A stretch of DNA of 64,000 bases, taken from Lytechinus variegatus. Taxonomy: Eukaryota; Echinodermata; Echinoidea; Temnopleuroida; Toxopneustidae. The translations under genes were made by a program, and so were the position numbers. Location: assembly GCF_018143015.1 (NCBI RefSeq), contig NC_054741.1, positions 57,179,048 to 57,243,047 on the forward strand, written 5' to 3'. Positions within the stretch are counted from its first letter, which is position 1. Every line of letters begins with the position of its first letter. This document shows positions 19,837 through 30,309 of the stretch, in pieces. Under the pieces are notes generated by a model, which was given only the letters and a program-made list of their open reading frames with translations, was not told the origin of the DNA and did no database searches.

Positions 19837-22800
19837 GTAAGCATTATAATTGAAGTTTCTTACGTATTTCCAAGGAACTCCAACCATTTTGTTGACATTT
19901 TGGATGTTAAAGGTACTTCATAAAATGATTACAGATTGTGTTAATCCTAAACATCTCTGGTTAGATGTACCACTTTCTCAGATATATCCATAATCATACT
20001 ACTATGATTGTAAGACTGGAAATATGAAAGAATGAACCTGATGTATACATTTCGCTGTTGTACTTACGAAGTCGACTCGAAATTGATCAAAGCTCTAGCC
20101 TTGTTCCTAATTACATTACACTATATCCGTGAGTTTGTAGTCGCTTTGCACGGTGTGACTGCAGTGATAATGCGATAGTCACATCAACCAAACCGAAATA
20201 ATTTCATTAAAAATAACATTGGTGGTTCTGGCCAGGATTAGGTATCTTATATGTGACTGTGCCATTTGCATGATTAGTAAGCAGATGGCAGAGATTGTTT
20301 TGGTCATTCCTATAGAAAACAGTATAGAACATCTTCGTAATCTATCGTTCCTTAACACCTTGGTCACATTTGCTCTACGGTGGCCGTACGGCGAGTCGAA
20401 AACAGCCGTTTTATTGATTTTAATTCAAACCACCTATATGTAGTTGGACAAAAAATGTTAAAACGGCTGTTCTCGACTCGCCGTACGGCCGCCGTAGAAC
20501 AAATGTGACCAAGGTATAAATTGTTAACCTTTCAGTTCAAGCCATGTTCCCATTTAATAGGAACCACTCATCCCGGGATGGGGGTGGGGCACTCCCATTG
20601 ACATGTGGATACCAAATAAAAAAAAACGCGCAAGAATGGTATCATTTTCAAGATCGAATCAGGGTACCAGAAACACTCGCATGCTGGACAAAGGGTATAC
20701 CTATTGTAGTGCTCAACCTACGTGATGAGGATCGGATACACTACTATGGTATTACATTGCAAAATATTTAACAATACAATGTCGTATTTTCTATAACATA
20801 GTGATTTAAGAAGTTTGCTGGGGTTGCCACTGTAAGCTTATTCTTCAAAAATAAAAATTCTTCGTATTTTTTTAAAATAAAAATATTGTTAAATATAACA
20901 TTTCTTACCCAATACTGGTTAAGGTAAAGGTTCTTTAAATTTTGAGGGTAGTGTTTCACACTACTGTACTTGTTAAGGGGTGCGTTTTCAGATCATTGAA
21001 AATGCGTGTTCAGGGTATGTTTTAACCCCCCCCCCTCCCCCCATGGATATGCATGATATCCACTGGTCAATGGAACTACCCCCTCCCCCCTCATCTGGCC
21101 AGTCATGATTGTACAATATGAATTTCCCCTTCAATTCCATTAATCGTTAAAAAGAGGTAATATTTCTGGAGGGGGGATCCATGGGGGTTTACCTTTTTAG
21201 ATCAACGTTTTGGTCACAAATTTTTTTAGCGGCATCTAAGGCCTATACGTACAATCTTTTTTCATGGGGGATGGGGTAAAATGATATAGAGGTTATCCCA
21301 GTCCCATACATTCGTAATTCCGAAGCTTCGTAATTTGGAAGCTTCGTTATTCCGAAGGTTCGGATATTCCGAAGGTTCGTTATTCCGAAGGTTCGTATTT
21401 CCGTAGGTTCGTAATTCCGAAGGTTCGTTAAAGTCCGAAAACTGAATGAGGTTCGTAATTCCAAAGCTTCGCTAGTACGAAAACGAAGTAGGGTTCGTAA
21501 TTCCGAAGGTTCGTTAATCCGAAAACGAAATGAGGTGTGTAATTCCGAAGGTTTCTTAGTCCGAAAACTGAATGATTAACGAACCTTATTTCGTTTTCTG
21601 ATTAACGAACCTTTGGAACATCGAACCTAATTTCGTTTTCGGAGTATCGAACCTTCGGAATAACGCCACAAATGTTCAGATTAACGAACCCTTTTATGTT
21701 TTCGGATTAACGAACATCGAGGTATTGGCAATTTACGTGTTTCGGAATGACGAACCTTCGGAATAAAGGACCTTCGGAATTACGAAGTGTAACCATTCCA
21801 GTTTGTTCAAAATAATGCCTCTTTTCTTTATTATCAGCGGATTGAATGGGCCTACATGTCTGCCTTTTCTTCTTGAGTCAATAGTCGTGCTTTGAACAAT
21901 CATTATTATCCACATGTAAATAAAGTTAGTAAACAAGCAAAATTTGCAAGTCATATATTTGCTATAAAATGTCACTTGCACCTGTATGAAACATTTATTG
22001 GTTTTGGGGAGCTTAACGCCAGTGGCATAACTACAGGGGGCATGGGGGGGCACGTGCCCCCCCCCCCCATCGGCTGGGCCCCCCCCCCCAAAAAAAAAAA
22101 AAAAAAACGGGGAAAGGGAGAAAAAGAAGGAGAAAGGAAGAGAAACGTAGTGGGAAAGAAGAAATGATCAATTTTATATTAGATCATAATTATGTTATAT
22201 TACTGTATATTACATAAACTTTTTTGTAATAACTTTATGAAACATGATTTGCTCAGGGCTCATGTCTTTTTTCGGAATACTATAGTTTTCAAGTATATTA
22301 GAGAGATGTGACGTTGTCAAATCCAGTCAATATACACCAAATAGGTTTCCTCGCACAAAACATTTCCTGTCCCTTTTTCTGATCTGAATATCAAAACTTT
22401 TCAGCTCGCGCTTCGCGCTCGCATCATTTGGTTAGTGAAATACGTACTATGGTCTAATTCCTACAAACAAGCCTTAGAATGTCCCTCCTCAGGTCTGAAT
22501 TACTTATATTTTCAGCTCGCGCTTTGTGCTCGCAATATTTCATTAGTGAGATGCGTATAATAATCATGATTACACTGACTACAAAAAGTGCTTCATGTGT
22601 TTAGATGTAATTCTCACCAAATCAGCAAGCGCTTGGCACTCGCATTAGATGACTATGGTGAGATATGTATACTCTTAATGGATTCCTTAAAAATTAGTTC
22701 TCAAAATATCATTTTTTCTTATCTCAATTTCAAAAATTTGCAGCTCGCGCTTCGCGCTCGCATCATTTGGTTAGTGAAATACGTAAGGTCTTAGTTAAAC

Positions 22801-25800
22801 AAGCCTTAGAATGCCCCACTTCAGGTCAGAATTTCCTAAATTTCAGCTCGCGTTTCGCGCTCGCAATATTTGATTAGTGAAATGCGTATGTGAATCATGA
22901 TTACAATGATTGCAAGTGCTCCTGTGTTTAGATATAATTCTAACAAAATCAGCAAGCGCTTGGCACTCGCATTAGATGAATATGGTGAGATATGTAAAGT
23001 CCTTAAAATGTCCCTGTTTGGGGTCAATTCAAGCTTGTGCTCGATTGCGCTCGTATTGTTTGTTTAGCGAGACAGGTATGTAACATGATAACAAAAAATT
23101 TCTTATAATGTCCCTTCCTAGGTCTAAATGTCAACAATTTTCAGCTCGCGCTTCGCGCTCCCATGATCAGTGAGATACATATCCGTTTGATGGCACTGTC
23201 CTTAAAATACCTGGCAAGTGAGCGCGCTTTGCGCGCTCACTAGGTGACTCAAAATTTTTGATGGTGCCCCCCCAATGCCGTGACCCACGGTACGCCACTG
23301 TTTAACGCGATTCAGTTTTTTCCCCGAGGTGCTTGTTTATTCATTCTTTCTCAAATATTCGGTCTTTTGTTAAATCATTGATTTATAATTTTATTTCATC
23401 TCATAGCGTTTACTTCCATTTCCAGCAATCTCAATAAGTCATCTTCTATCGATTTTTATAATACTCTAAATAAAAAAATGGGTACAAAATAGTCAGGACA
23501 AGTATGCAACAGGTTGGGGGTGGAGGAGGCTGCTAAAAAAACAAAAGTCGAGTTTGAAGAGGACAGTCTCATAAGCATTCTTAAAAATAGTATAAATCAA
23601 ATAAAAAATAATATAAATGATAATAATCTACAAAATGACAAGGAGAGCGTATTAGAGACTTATCTACACTTTTAAAATGTTGGGCAATATACTGTCCACC
23701 ACACAACAATTGGTTACAAAATTTATCCATCTATGGGTAGTTTTCAACCAATGCTGTGTATTTTCACCCAAGGCACTTAGTATTGGTTTAAACTGCCCCA
23801 AATTGGATCAGTTTTAACCAATTGTTGTGCGGACAGTAATTATGCTGCGCAACATTTTCTAAGAGTGTAGTTAAATAAATGGTGTCAAGAAAAATAACAA
23901 GAAAAATAAGATCACGAAGAAGAGAGGGAGAAATTTTCCGAATCTTGCACCGACGCTCACTATGAAACCCAATGTTTTAATTCATAAATAAGTAATTTCT
24001 ATTAACCCGTTTAACAAAAGTTATTTATGAATTCATTCATCTATTCATAATTTTGTTTGTGATTCCGGTTTTTAGGAGAACATAGGAAATCCGAGTTTGT
24101 AAAGATAACCCCTCTCTGTACTGTTCCGGCTATCCAAGATGGTGACTTCAGCATGGGAGAAACGTAAGATCTATTATCGTAATTTTCTTCGTGCTACTCA
24201 CATTACTTGTTACATTGATAAAGGATGATTACAAAATATATATCATTTTGTTTAAATGATGACGACGTTGAAATGGTGAAACGACACGCTAATGAGGTCC
24301 AATAATTACTACTGGCAAACAATAAAATATCAATGATACTGGTAATCATGGTAATAATGTAAACAGATGATTATGCCAAAATTAATTATGATAAAGATAA
24401 TCCGTGCAATTTTTTTTTAATCAAATCATTACAGACTGCTCAGTTCAAGTTGCTCTGTTAAAAAAGAGACACGAAGAAATATGTATTTACGCACATAACC
24501 ACAAAGAATTACTGGAAAATCGTTTTTTGCAGAGTGGCGATTATCAAGTACCTGGCGACCAAGTACGCAGACCTAGTCCCTGACAACTGGTATCCGAAGG
24601 ATCTAGAGAAAAGAGCCAGAGTTGATGAATACATGGCATTTCATCATACAGGAACAAGAGGAGGGTGCTGTGGAATCTTCATCAGCGAGGTGAGAAGCTT
24701 AATTTCACAAAACAGTTATATGCACATCTATTAACAGCAAAGTAGAACAGCCCTCCTCCCCCACCCCCCAAACACAGGCATACCTTTGCATTAAATAACA
24801 GAGTTATCTTTGGCGAATTCAAACTCCAGAACAGAATTGATCTGCTAATAGCAGTGTTTGATTCAACAAGTCGATATTGTTAATGTTCTTTTTAATACAG
24901 GTTCTCATCCCATTGTTTTCGGAAGGGAAAGAGCATGCATCGGAGGAAAGATTGAAACGAGATACAGAGAATTTGACCAAACAACTTGATAAGCTGGAGA
25001 ATGCTTTCTTACAGGACAATGATTGGTTGGCCGGGGATGACATCTCTGTGGCGGATGTGCTCGCCGTTTCTGAGGTAAAAACGGCAACAACAAATAGAAA
25101 AAAAATGGACCACCAAAATCTATTAGGCTGTATATCTATTTTTTTTCAGAGAATATGAGGAAAATGTCATTTAGTATTTCTAGAACGATATAATACATAA
25201 AAAAGCCAACAGGCAAATGTTTGGACTTTGTCATGCAAATAGCAATATTTTGGGGTCATCTGAAGATTTGTTTATATGAAGTAATCTAAAAAAAAGTAAC
25301 ATACTATATGTTAATTGCATATTTCATTTATAAACATCATCATGTATGCTCATTAAGTGATTAAATAGTTTTCCACTTATGAATCGCATAAATGCAAATT
25401 AAGTAATGATGAAATCCAATCCTCTCCACTTCAAGAAAAATTGCTTCTATTTTTCCCCTTTTTATGTGATTTGTTTCCCTGATTACTTACTGTGCACCGG
25501 TGCCATACACTGTGAACCCTTATAAGTTGCAATGTGTGCACCTTCTTCCCTTTAATGAAAGGTGCACAATTTCACATTAAATTTATACCCCGGTGTGACA
25601 TCACTGGCGGATCCAGGGGGGCGGGCACAGCCGGCCCGTGCCCCTCCCCCTTTTAACACAATTAAAATTCGTAATATAAAAATGCCTTTAAAACAGAAGT
25701 GCCCCTCACCCTTTGAAAGTAAAAACCCCTTTTTCCTTTTTTTTGCCTTTCAAATTTTTCCTCGGGAAAATGTGCCCCCTCCCCTTTTCGAAAAATCCTG

Positions 25801-26072
25801 GATCCGCCCCTGGGAAGGGCTATGCAAAGTTGGACATATATAATTTTACAATAAATAATCTTTGTTAACAAATAGGCACTTTTATGCATAGTTATTGTTT
25901 ATTTACTTTTTTCAACGATTAGATGATGCAAAATACCATTAACAGACGTGACGTCACAGAGGGGAGACCGAAGCTCAGAGCTTTCGTAGATCGGGTGAAG
26001 GATCGTCTTAACCCAACCTTTGATGAAGTCCACGAAGCCTTGTATGCAAGGAGGGATAGCTACGGGAAATAA
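19725..26072 (+). CDS. GSTT: GSTT copy B: glutathione S-transferase theta, five exons, intact
   Basis: Exons 19725-19836, 24076-24163, 24533-24689, 24901-25074 and 25923-26072 (112+88+157+174+150 nt) join to 226 residues plus stop, all with GT-AG borders and phases 1, 2, 0, 0. As a GSTT it would conjugate glutathione to electrophiles in the cytosol. Residues 1-80 are the thioredoxin-like domain with SQPCRA; Ser11 sits where theta enzymes have the catalytic serine, the cis-proline is Pro55 (VPA), and Glu66-Thr67 replaces the usual Glu-Ser. The rest is helical, with WYPKDLEKRARVDEY and EGRPKL. Length is slightly below the usual 240. The start has a strong context (AACCATGG). AATAAA overlaps the stop. 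Intron 1 (4.2 kb) is full of mobile elements absent from copy A. Oddities: Arg replaces Trp near the C-terminus (YARRDS), and Asn replaces His before WYP. Confidence 0.9.
20357..20515. mobile_element. Near-perfect foldback element in GSTT-B intron 1
   Basis: Arms of about 55 bp: ACCTTGGTCACATTTG at the left and CAAATGTGACCAAGGT at the right, with GGCCGTACGGCGAGTCGA inside both, differing at very few bases; the loop is ~45 nt. Absent from copy A intron 1. As part of an intron it would be transcribed as a long hairpin. Confidence 0.8.
21303..21795. mobile_element. Palindromic array of TTCGTAATTCCGAAGG repeats
   Basis: About 490 bp of ~15-20-bp units with TTCCGAAGGTTCGTTA in the left half and the complement TAACGAACCTTCGGAA in the right half, so the whole folds back. 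Flanked by TCCCAGT and TTCCAGT; copy A has a single uninterrupted CCCAGTTCGTTCAAATGCC, the empty site. Confidence 0.75.
22020..23300. mobile_element. hAT-like non-autonomous TIR element (CAGTGGCG...CGCCACTG)
   Basis: Starts CAGTGGCATAACTACAGG and ends ACGGTACGCCACTG. Flanked by 8-bp repeats CTTAACGC (22012-22019) and TTTAACGC (23301-23308), 7 of 8 matching; copy A keeps the empty site GGCTTAACGTGTTTC near 2957. The interior has tandem ~370-bp units, each with a CAGCTCGCGCTTCGCGCTCG palindrome, and homopolymer C and A runs. No transposase ORF. Assignment to hAT rests on the 8-bp duplication and the CAG/CTG ends. Confidence 0.75.
23667..23867. mobile_element. TA-flanked palindromic MITE (CACTTTTAAAATGTTGGGC)
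   Basis: 201 bp, TA at 23665-23666 and 23868-23869. Ends CACTTTTAAAATGTTGGGC and GCGCAACATTTTCTAAGAGTG; sub-terminal CAACAATTGGTT / AACCAATTGTTG also pair. Same family as 2181-2757. It occupies the position that in copy A holds the unrelated element 3455-3694. Confidence 0.8.
24076..24163 (+). CDS. GSTT: GSTT-B exon 2
   Basis: 88 nt between TTTTTAG and GTAAGA. Open throughout, with the VPA cis-proline region and GDFSMGE. Comparison with this exon defines the frameshift in copy A. Confidence 0.9.
24533..24689 (+). CDS. GSTT: GSTT-B exon 3
   Basis: 157 nt between TTTTTTGCAG and GTGAGA, nearly identical to copy A exon 3. Encodes VAIIKYLATKY and WYPKDLEKRARVDEYMAF. Confidence 0.9.
24901..25074 (+). 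CDS. GSTT: GSTT-B exon 4
   Basis: 174 nt after TTTAATACAG and before GTAAAA. Encodes LIPLFSEGKEHASEERLK through VADVLAVSE in the C-terminal helical domain. Confidence 0.9.
25602..25812. mobile_element. Short TIR element (CACTGGCGGATCCAGG) in GSTT-B intron 4
   Basis: 211 bp with ends CACTGGCGGATCCAGG and CCTGGATCCGCCCCTG, and G/C runs inside. Absent from copy A intron 4. Fragments with the same GGCGGATCCAGG end recur at 50488. The target duplication is not clear. Confidence 0.65.
25923..26072 (+). CDS. GSTT: GSTT-B exon 5
   Basis: 150 nt after CAACGATTAG, ending in TAA. Encodes MMQNTINRRDVTEGRPKLRA and the C-terminus. Confidence 0.88.
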   Translation: MMQNTINRRDVTEGRPKLRAFVDRVKDRLNPTFDEVHEALYARRDSYGK

Positions 26073-26316
26073 ATTTTCTTCAAAACAATTGTTTTTAATA
26101 AATTCAGGAAGCCTTACTTGGCATCAGAAATTATTATCACCCCTCCCCCCCCCCCCCCCTCTCTCTCTCTATAAACTTCTCTGTATCCCTGTCTCTGCCT
26201 CCAAATCTCACTTCTGTCCCTGGATAATCATATTGAACACTGCTGAAATATATCCAATTGCCATACCTTCTTTTATCATTGCAAAGAACAATTTTCGTCG
26301 ACTTTTTAATAGACCA

Positions 26317-26465
26317 GGGGCCCGTTGCAGAAAGAGTTGCAATCAATCGCAACTCTAAAAAAAATAATTCCCAACTTGATTTTCAACCAATCAACAGCAC
26401 GCATTTGGGACTTGCGATTGATTTTTGACTTGGGTTTAAACGCAACTCTTTCTGCAACGGACCCC
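26317..26465. mobile_element. GGGG...CCCC-bounded foldback element downstream of GSTT-B
   Basis: 149 bp; CCGTTGCAGAAAGAGTTGC pairs with GCAACTCTTTCTGCAACGG, then GCAATCAATCGCAA with TTGCGATTGATT. Ends GGGGCCC and GGACCCC. Its flanks match those of the different element at 16597-16864. Confidence 0.8.
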
Positions 26466-27139
26466 GATTGTCAACTTAATTTCCATGTAACGCTGCATGA
26501 AATCGTTTAGTAATTCAGATAAAATACTAGTGAAAAAATGCTAATTGAGGTTAGCCCCAATAGATAATGCAATAGCATTAATAGTTTAAAATAATAATTT
26601 CAGCTGATGTCAATAAGTACAATCATAATCTTCAGTATTAATTCTACTTATTATTGGTTCAGCTAATTGTCATCTTTACCGAACGTATTTCAAAAATCAA
26701 CAATATACATATACCTTATGTATTCACAAAAATTATGCACTCTAGAAATTATTGGGTAAAAATGCTCCATGAGGGTAATTATTAAACATTAGGCATTTCC
26801 TTTGGGCAATTTCATTTATCCAGTGTGATGACAATTTTACCCATTCTAAAGTAATTGCTGCTTATTTTTTAATCTTACTGGACAATATGCATCCCGCATT
26901 GGGTAAAATACTGCCCAAAATTGGTTGGAAACATATACCCCTTTCAGTAACTCGCTGGCCCGGGCCAGGCCCGGGCTAAGTCGTAAAATTTTGAGTTTAT
27001 GAATGGCGCGGGCCAAAATAGCCCGCGCCAGGCCCGGGCTATTTTGGTGCTGCTTTTATCAGCACCAGACCAGCGCCAGGCCCGCCCCAGGCGCCGACCA
27101 AAGAGTTTTAGTCCAGGATAGGCCCCATAGAAACTTGAC

Positions 27140-30063
27140 CAAACCTTGTTTTTTTATATATACAATATTTTTTGATGGTTTCTTGTCAATTCGAGGGTGC
27201 TGATTACGAATCTGGATGATGCCACTCGTGTAACCTTGAGCATTTTCCGCAAATTGGCAAAATCCAATATGGCCGCCAAAATATGCAAATTACCCATAAA
27301 AATCCTAAAATTGTCCGCACATTGGCTATGAAATGCATGGAAGCGTGTGGCAGGAGTAAAATACACTCTGAAAAAATAATTTTTGACAAAATATTTATTT
27401 TCCTGATATTCAAAATGGCCGCCATAGTCCATTTTATACTCTATTATGTACAATATGAATAGGGAAAACTAATTTTTACAAAAATGAGCACTAAACCGCA
27501 AAAAATCGCGATATATGAACGAAGTAATATTATGCAAATCATCATTACTAACGAGATATATCATTTATTATGTCATAAATGGGAACATTTCTGCATTTTG
27601 ATGTCTAAAATGGCCGCCACTGGCCCAAACAGTATTGCGTACAATGGCAATGGGGGCCAAAAAATTCACAAGAGTGATCACTAAAATGCATATTATTAAG
27701 ATTAAACGAGTGGAATAGTGACTAAAAACATATATTGTTAACGAAATATATTATTAATATGCCATGTATGTGATGAATGTTGTATTTAGATATTCAAAAT
27801 GGCTGCCAAAGGCCCTAAAAGCATTATTCACAATGAGAAAGTGGGGCAAAGAAATCACAAGAGTGATCACTAAAATGCATATTATATGTGATAAATTCAT
27901 GGGATACTGTTTAAAAGCGTATTTTCTAACGAAATACATCATTCAGGTTTAAAGTTTGTGTTAAATACTGTATTTTTACTTTCAAAATGGCCACCAGAGA
28001 CATTAACAGTCTTATGCACAATGCAAAGTGTGAAACCAATATTCACAAGAGTGAGCACCATAAATGCAGATATTAGTGATCTATGAGTAAAATATTGTTT
28101 GAAAGCATAATTTCTATTAAGAGATATCATTTATTATGCCAGATAGGTGATAGATACTGTTATTGGAAAGTCAAAATGGCCGCTACAGGCCCTACGATAT
28201 TATACACAATGTGAATGGGAACAAATTATTTCAGCATAATTTGGCTTTGCTTGGCCAATTGGGGATGTATGAGTGAAATATCGTCTGAAAACATGATTTA
28301 TAACAAAATATATGATATCTTATGTAATTTATGTGATGAATGCTGTATTTTGACATTCAAAATGGCCGCCATAATCCCTATATTTATCATGTACAATGCG
28401 AATGGAGAAACTAATTTTCACAAGAGTGAGAATCATGAAATGCATATGACTGTGATATACGAGTAAAAATATTGTCTTAAACATGATTTCTAACTAAATA
28501 CATCACATATTGGCTGTGGAGGTTATGAATGCTGTACTTTGAAATCCAAAATGGCTGCAATAGGTCCTAAAAGTATTATGTACATTGTAACATTAGACAT
28601 ATAATTTTGACAGAATTTGGCTTTGTTTGACTCTAAATATTGCCTATTATTTTGAATTCTGATGCAAGGGTGAAATATTGTCTAACACCATGGTTTCTAA
28701 CGAGATATATCATAATGTTGTGTATTTAAGGTGATAAACACTGCATTTTTAAATTGAAAATGGCCAACATAAGCCCTTATCGTATAATATACAATTTTAG
28801 TGTAGACAAATAATGTTCACAAAAAGGGCATATGGCAGCCATTTTGTATGTTGAAATACAGTATTTATCACATAAATTACATAAGAGATGATATATTTTG
28901 TCATAAATCATGTTTTCAGACGATATTTCACTCATACATCACCATTTGGCCAAGCAAAGCCAAATTCTGATGAAATAATTTGTTCCCATTCACATTGTGC
29001 ATAATATCTTAAGGGCCTGTAGCGGCCATTTTGATTTTCCAATAACAGTATTTATCACCTAACTGGCAGAATAAATGATATCTCTTAATAGAAATCATGC
29101 TTTCAGACAATATTTTACTCATAGATCACTAATATCTGCATTTATGGTGCTCACTCTTGTGAATATTGGTTTCCCACTTTGCATTGTGCATAAGACTGTT
29201 AATGTCTCTGGCGGCCATTTTGAAAGTAAAAATACAGTATTTAACACAAACTTTAAACCTGAATGATGTATTTCGTTAGAAAATACGTTTTTTAAACAGT
29301 ATCCCATGAATTTATCACATATATATGCATTTTAGTGATCACTCTTGTGATTTTTTTGCCCCTCTTTCTCATTGTGCATAATGCTTTTAGGGCCTTTGGC
29401 AGCCATTTTGAATATCTAAATACAACATTCATCACATACATGGCATATTAATAATATATTTCGTTAACAATTATGTTTTTAGTCACTATTCCACTCGTTT
29501 AATCTTAATAATATGCATTTTAGTGATCACTCTTGTGAATTTTTTGGCCCCCATTGCCATTGTACGTAATACTGTTTGGGCCAGTGGCGGCCATTTTAGA
29601 TATCAAAATACAGAAATATTCCCATTTATGATATAATAAATGGTATATCTCTTTAGTAATAATGATTTGCATATATCACTTCGTTCATACATCGCGATTT
29701 CTTTGCGGTTTAGTGCTCACTTTTGTGAAAGCTAGTTTTCCATATTCATATCGTACATAATATAGTATACAATGGACTATGGCGGCCATTTTAAATATGA
29801 GGAAAATAAATATTTTGTCAAAAATTGTTTTTTCAGGGAGTATCTCACTCCTGCCACACAATTTCATGCATTTCGTAGCTAATGTGCGGACAATTTTAGG
29901 ATTTTTATGGGTAATTTGCATATTTTGGCGGCCATATTGGATTTTGCCAATTTGCGGAAAATGCTCAAGGTTACACGAGTGGCATCATTCAGATTCGTAA
30001 TCAGCACCCTCGAATTGACAAGAAACCATCATAAAATATTGTATATATAAAAAAACAAGGTTA
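27140..30063. repeat. Palindrome of ~188-bp repeats with AAAATGGCCGCC cores
   Basis: The left arm holds cores starting at 27412, 27607, 27796, 27984, 28173, 28359, 28548 and 28757; the right arm has the complement GGCNGCCATTTT at 28838, 29025, 29214, 29402, 29590 and 29785. Spacing is 186-195 bp, mostly 188-189. Each unit also carries CACAAGAGTGATCACTAAAATG-like and TAACGAAATATATCAT-like segments. The outer ends (ATTACGAATCTGGATGATGC and its inverse) match almost exactly. Confidence 0.85.
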
Positions 30064-30097
30064 CGCCTCTTCTATTTATGAACGGATAGCAGCACCA

Positions 30098-30182
30098 GGC
30101 CCCGGCCGCGCGTTTCCGTTTTACACCCTGGCGAAGGCATTTTCCGGAAAAGTAGCCAAAAAGCGACTAGTGAAGAGTCTAC
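30098..30182. repeat. Left member of inner inverted pair
   Basis: Contains TTTCCGTTTTACACCCTGG, GGCATTTTCCGGAAAAGTAG and GCGACTAGTGAAGAGTCTAC; inverted copy at 31815-31898 with very few differences. The pair encloses the CTAT microsatellite. Confidence 0.85.
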
Positions 30183-30309
30183 GTCTACGTTTGTTTACAT
30201 TATCAGCTGGGCGCGCGATCCAAAGTCCGCACCGAAGTTATCCGCAGAACATACTTGCAAATGCAGCTGAGCTTATACTTTCCAGGTTCAAGATCATTTG
30301 CCTTGCCGA

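Larger units (their letters stand above)
19837..24075 (+). other. Intron 1 of GSTT-B, an array of insertions
   Basis: From 19929 it aligns with window bases 1-3909. Relative to copy A it carries a 159-bp foldback (20357-20515), a repeat palindrome (21303-21795), a 1.28-kb TIR element (22020-23300) and a TA-type MITE (23667-23867). No coding exon is visible. Confidence 0.7.

Noticed and set aside
27204..30000. Paired 73-residue frames starting MAAILN on opposite strands
   Set aside because: They arise from the ~188-bp palindromic repeat, mirror each other across the palindrome, and show no domain or wider conservation.
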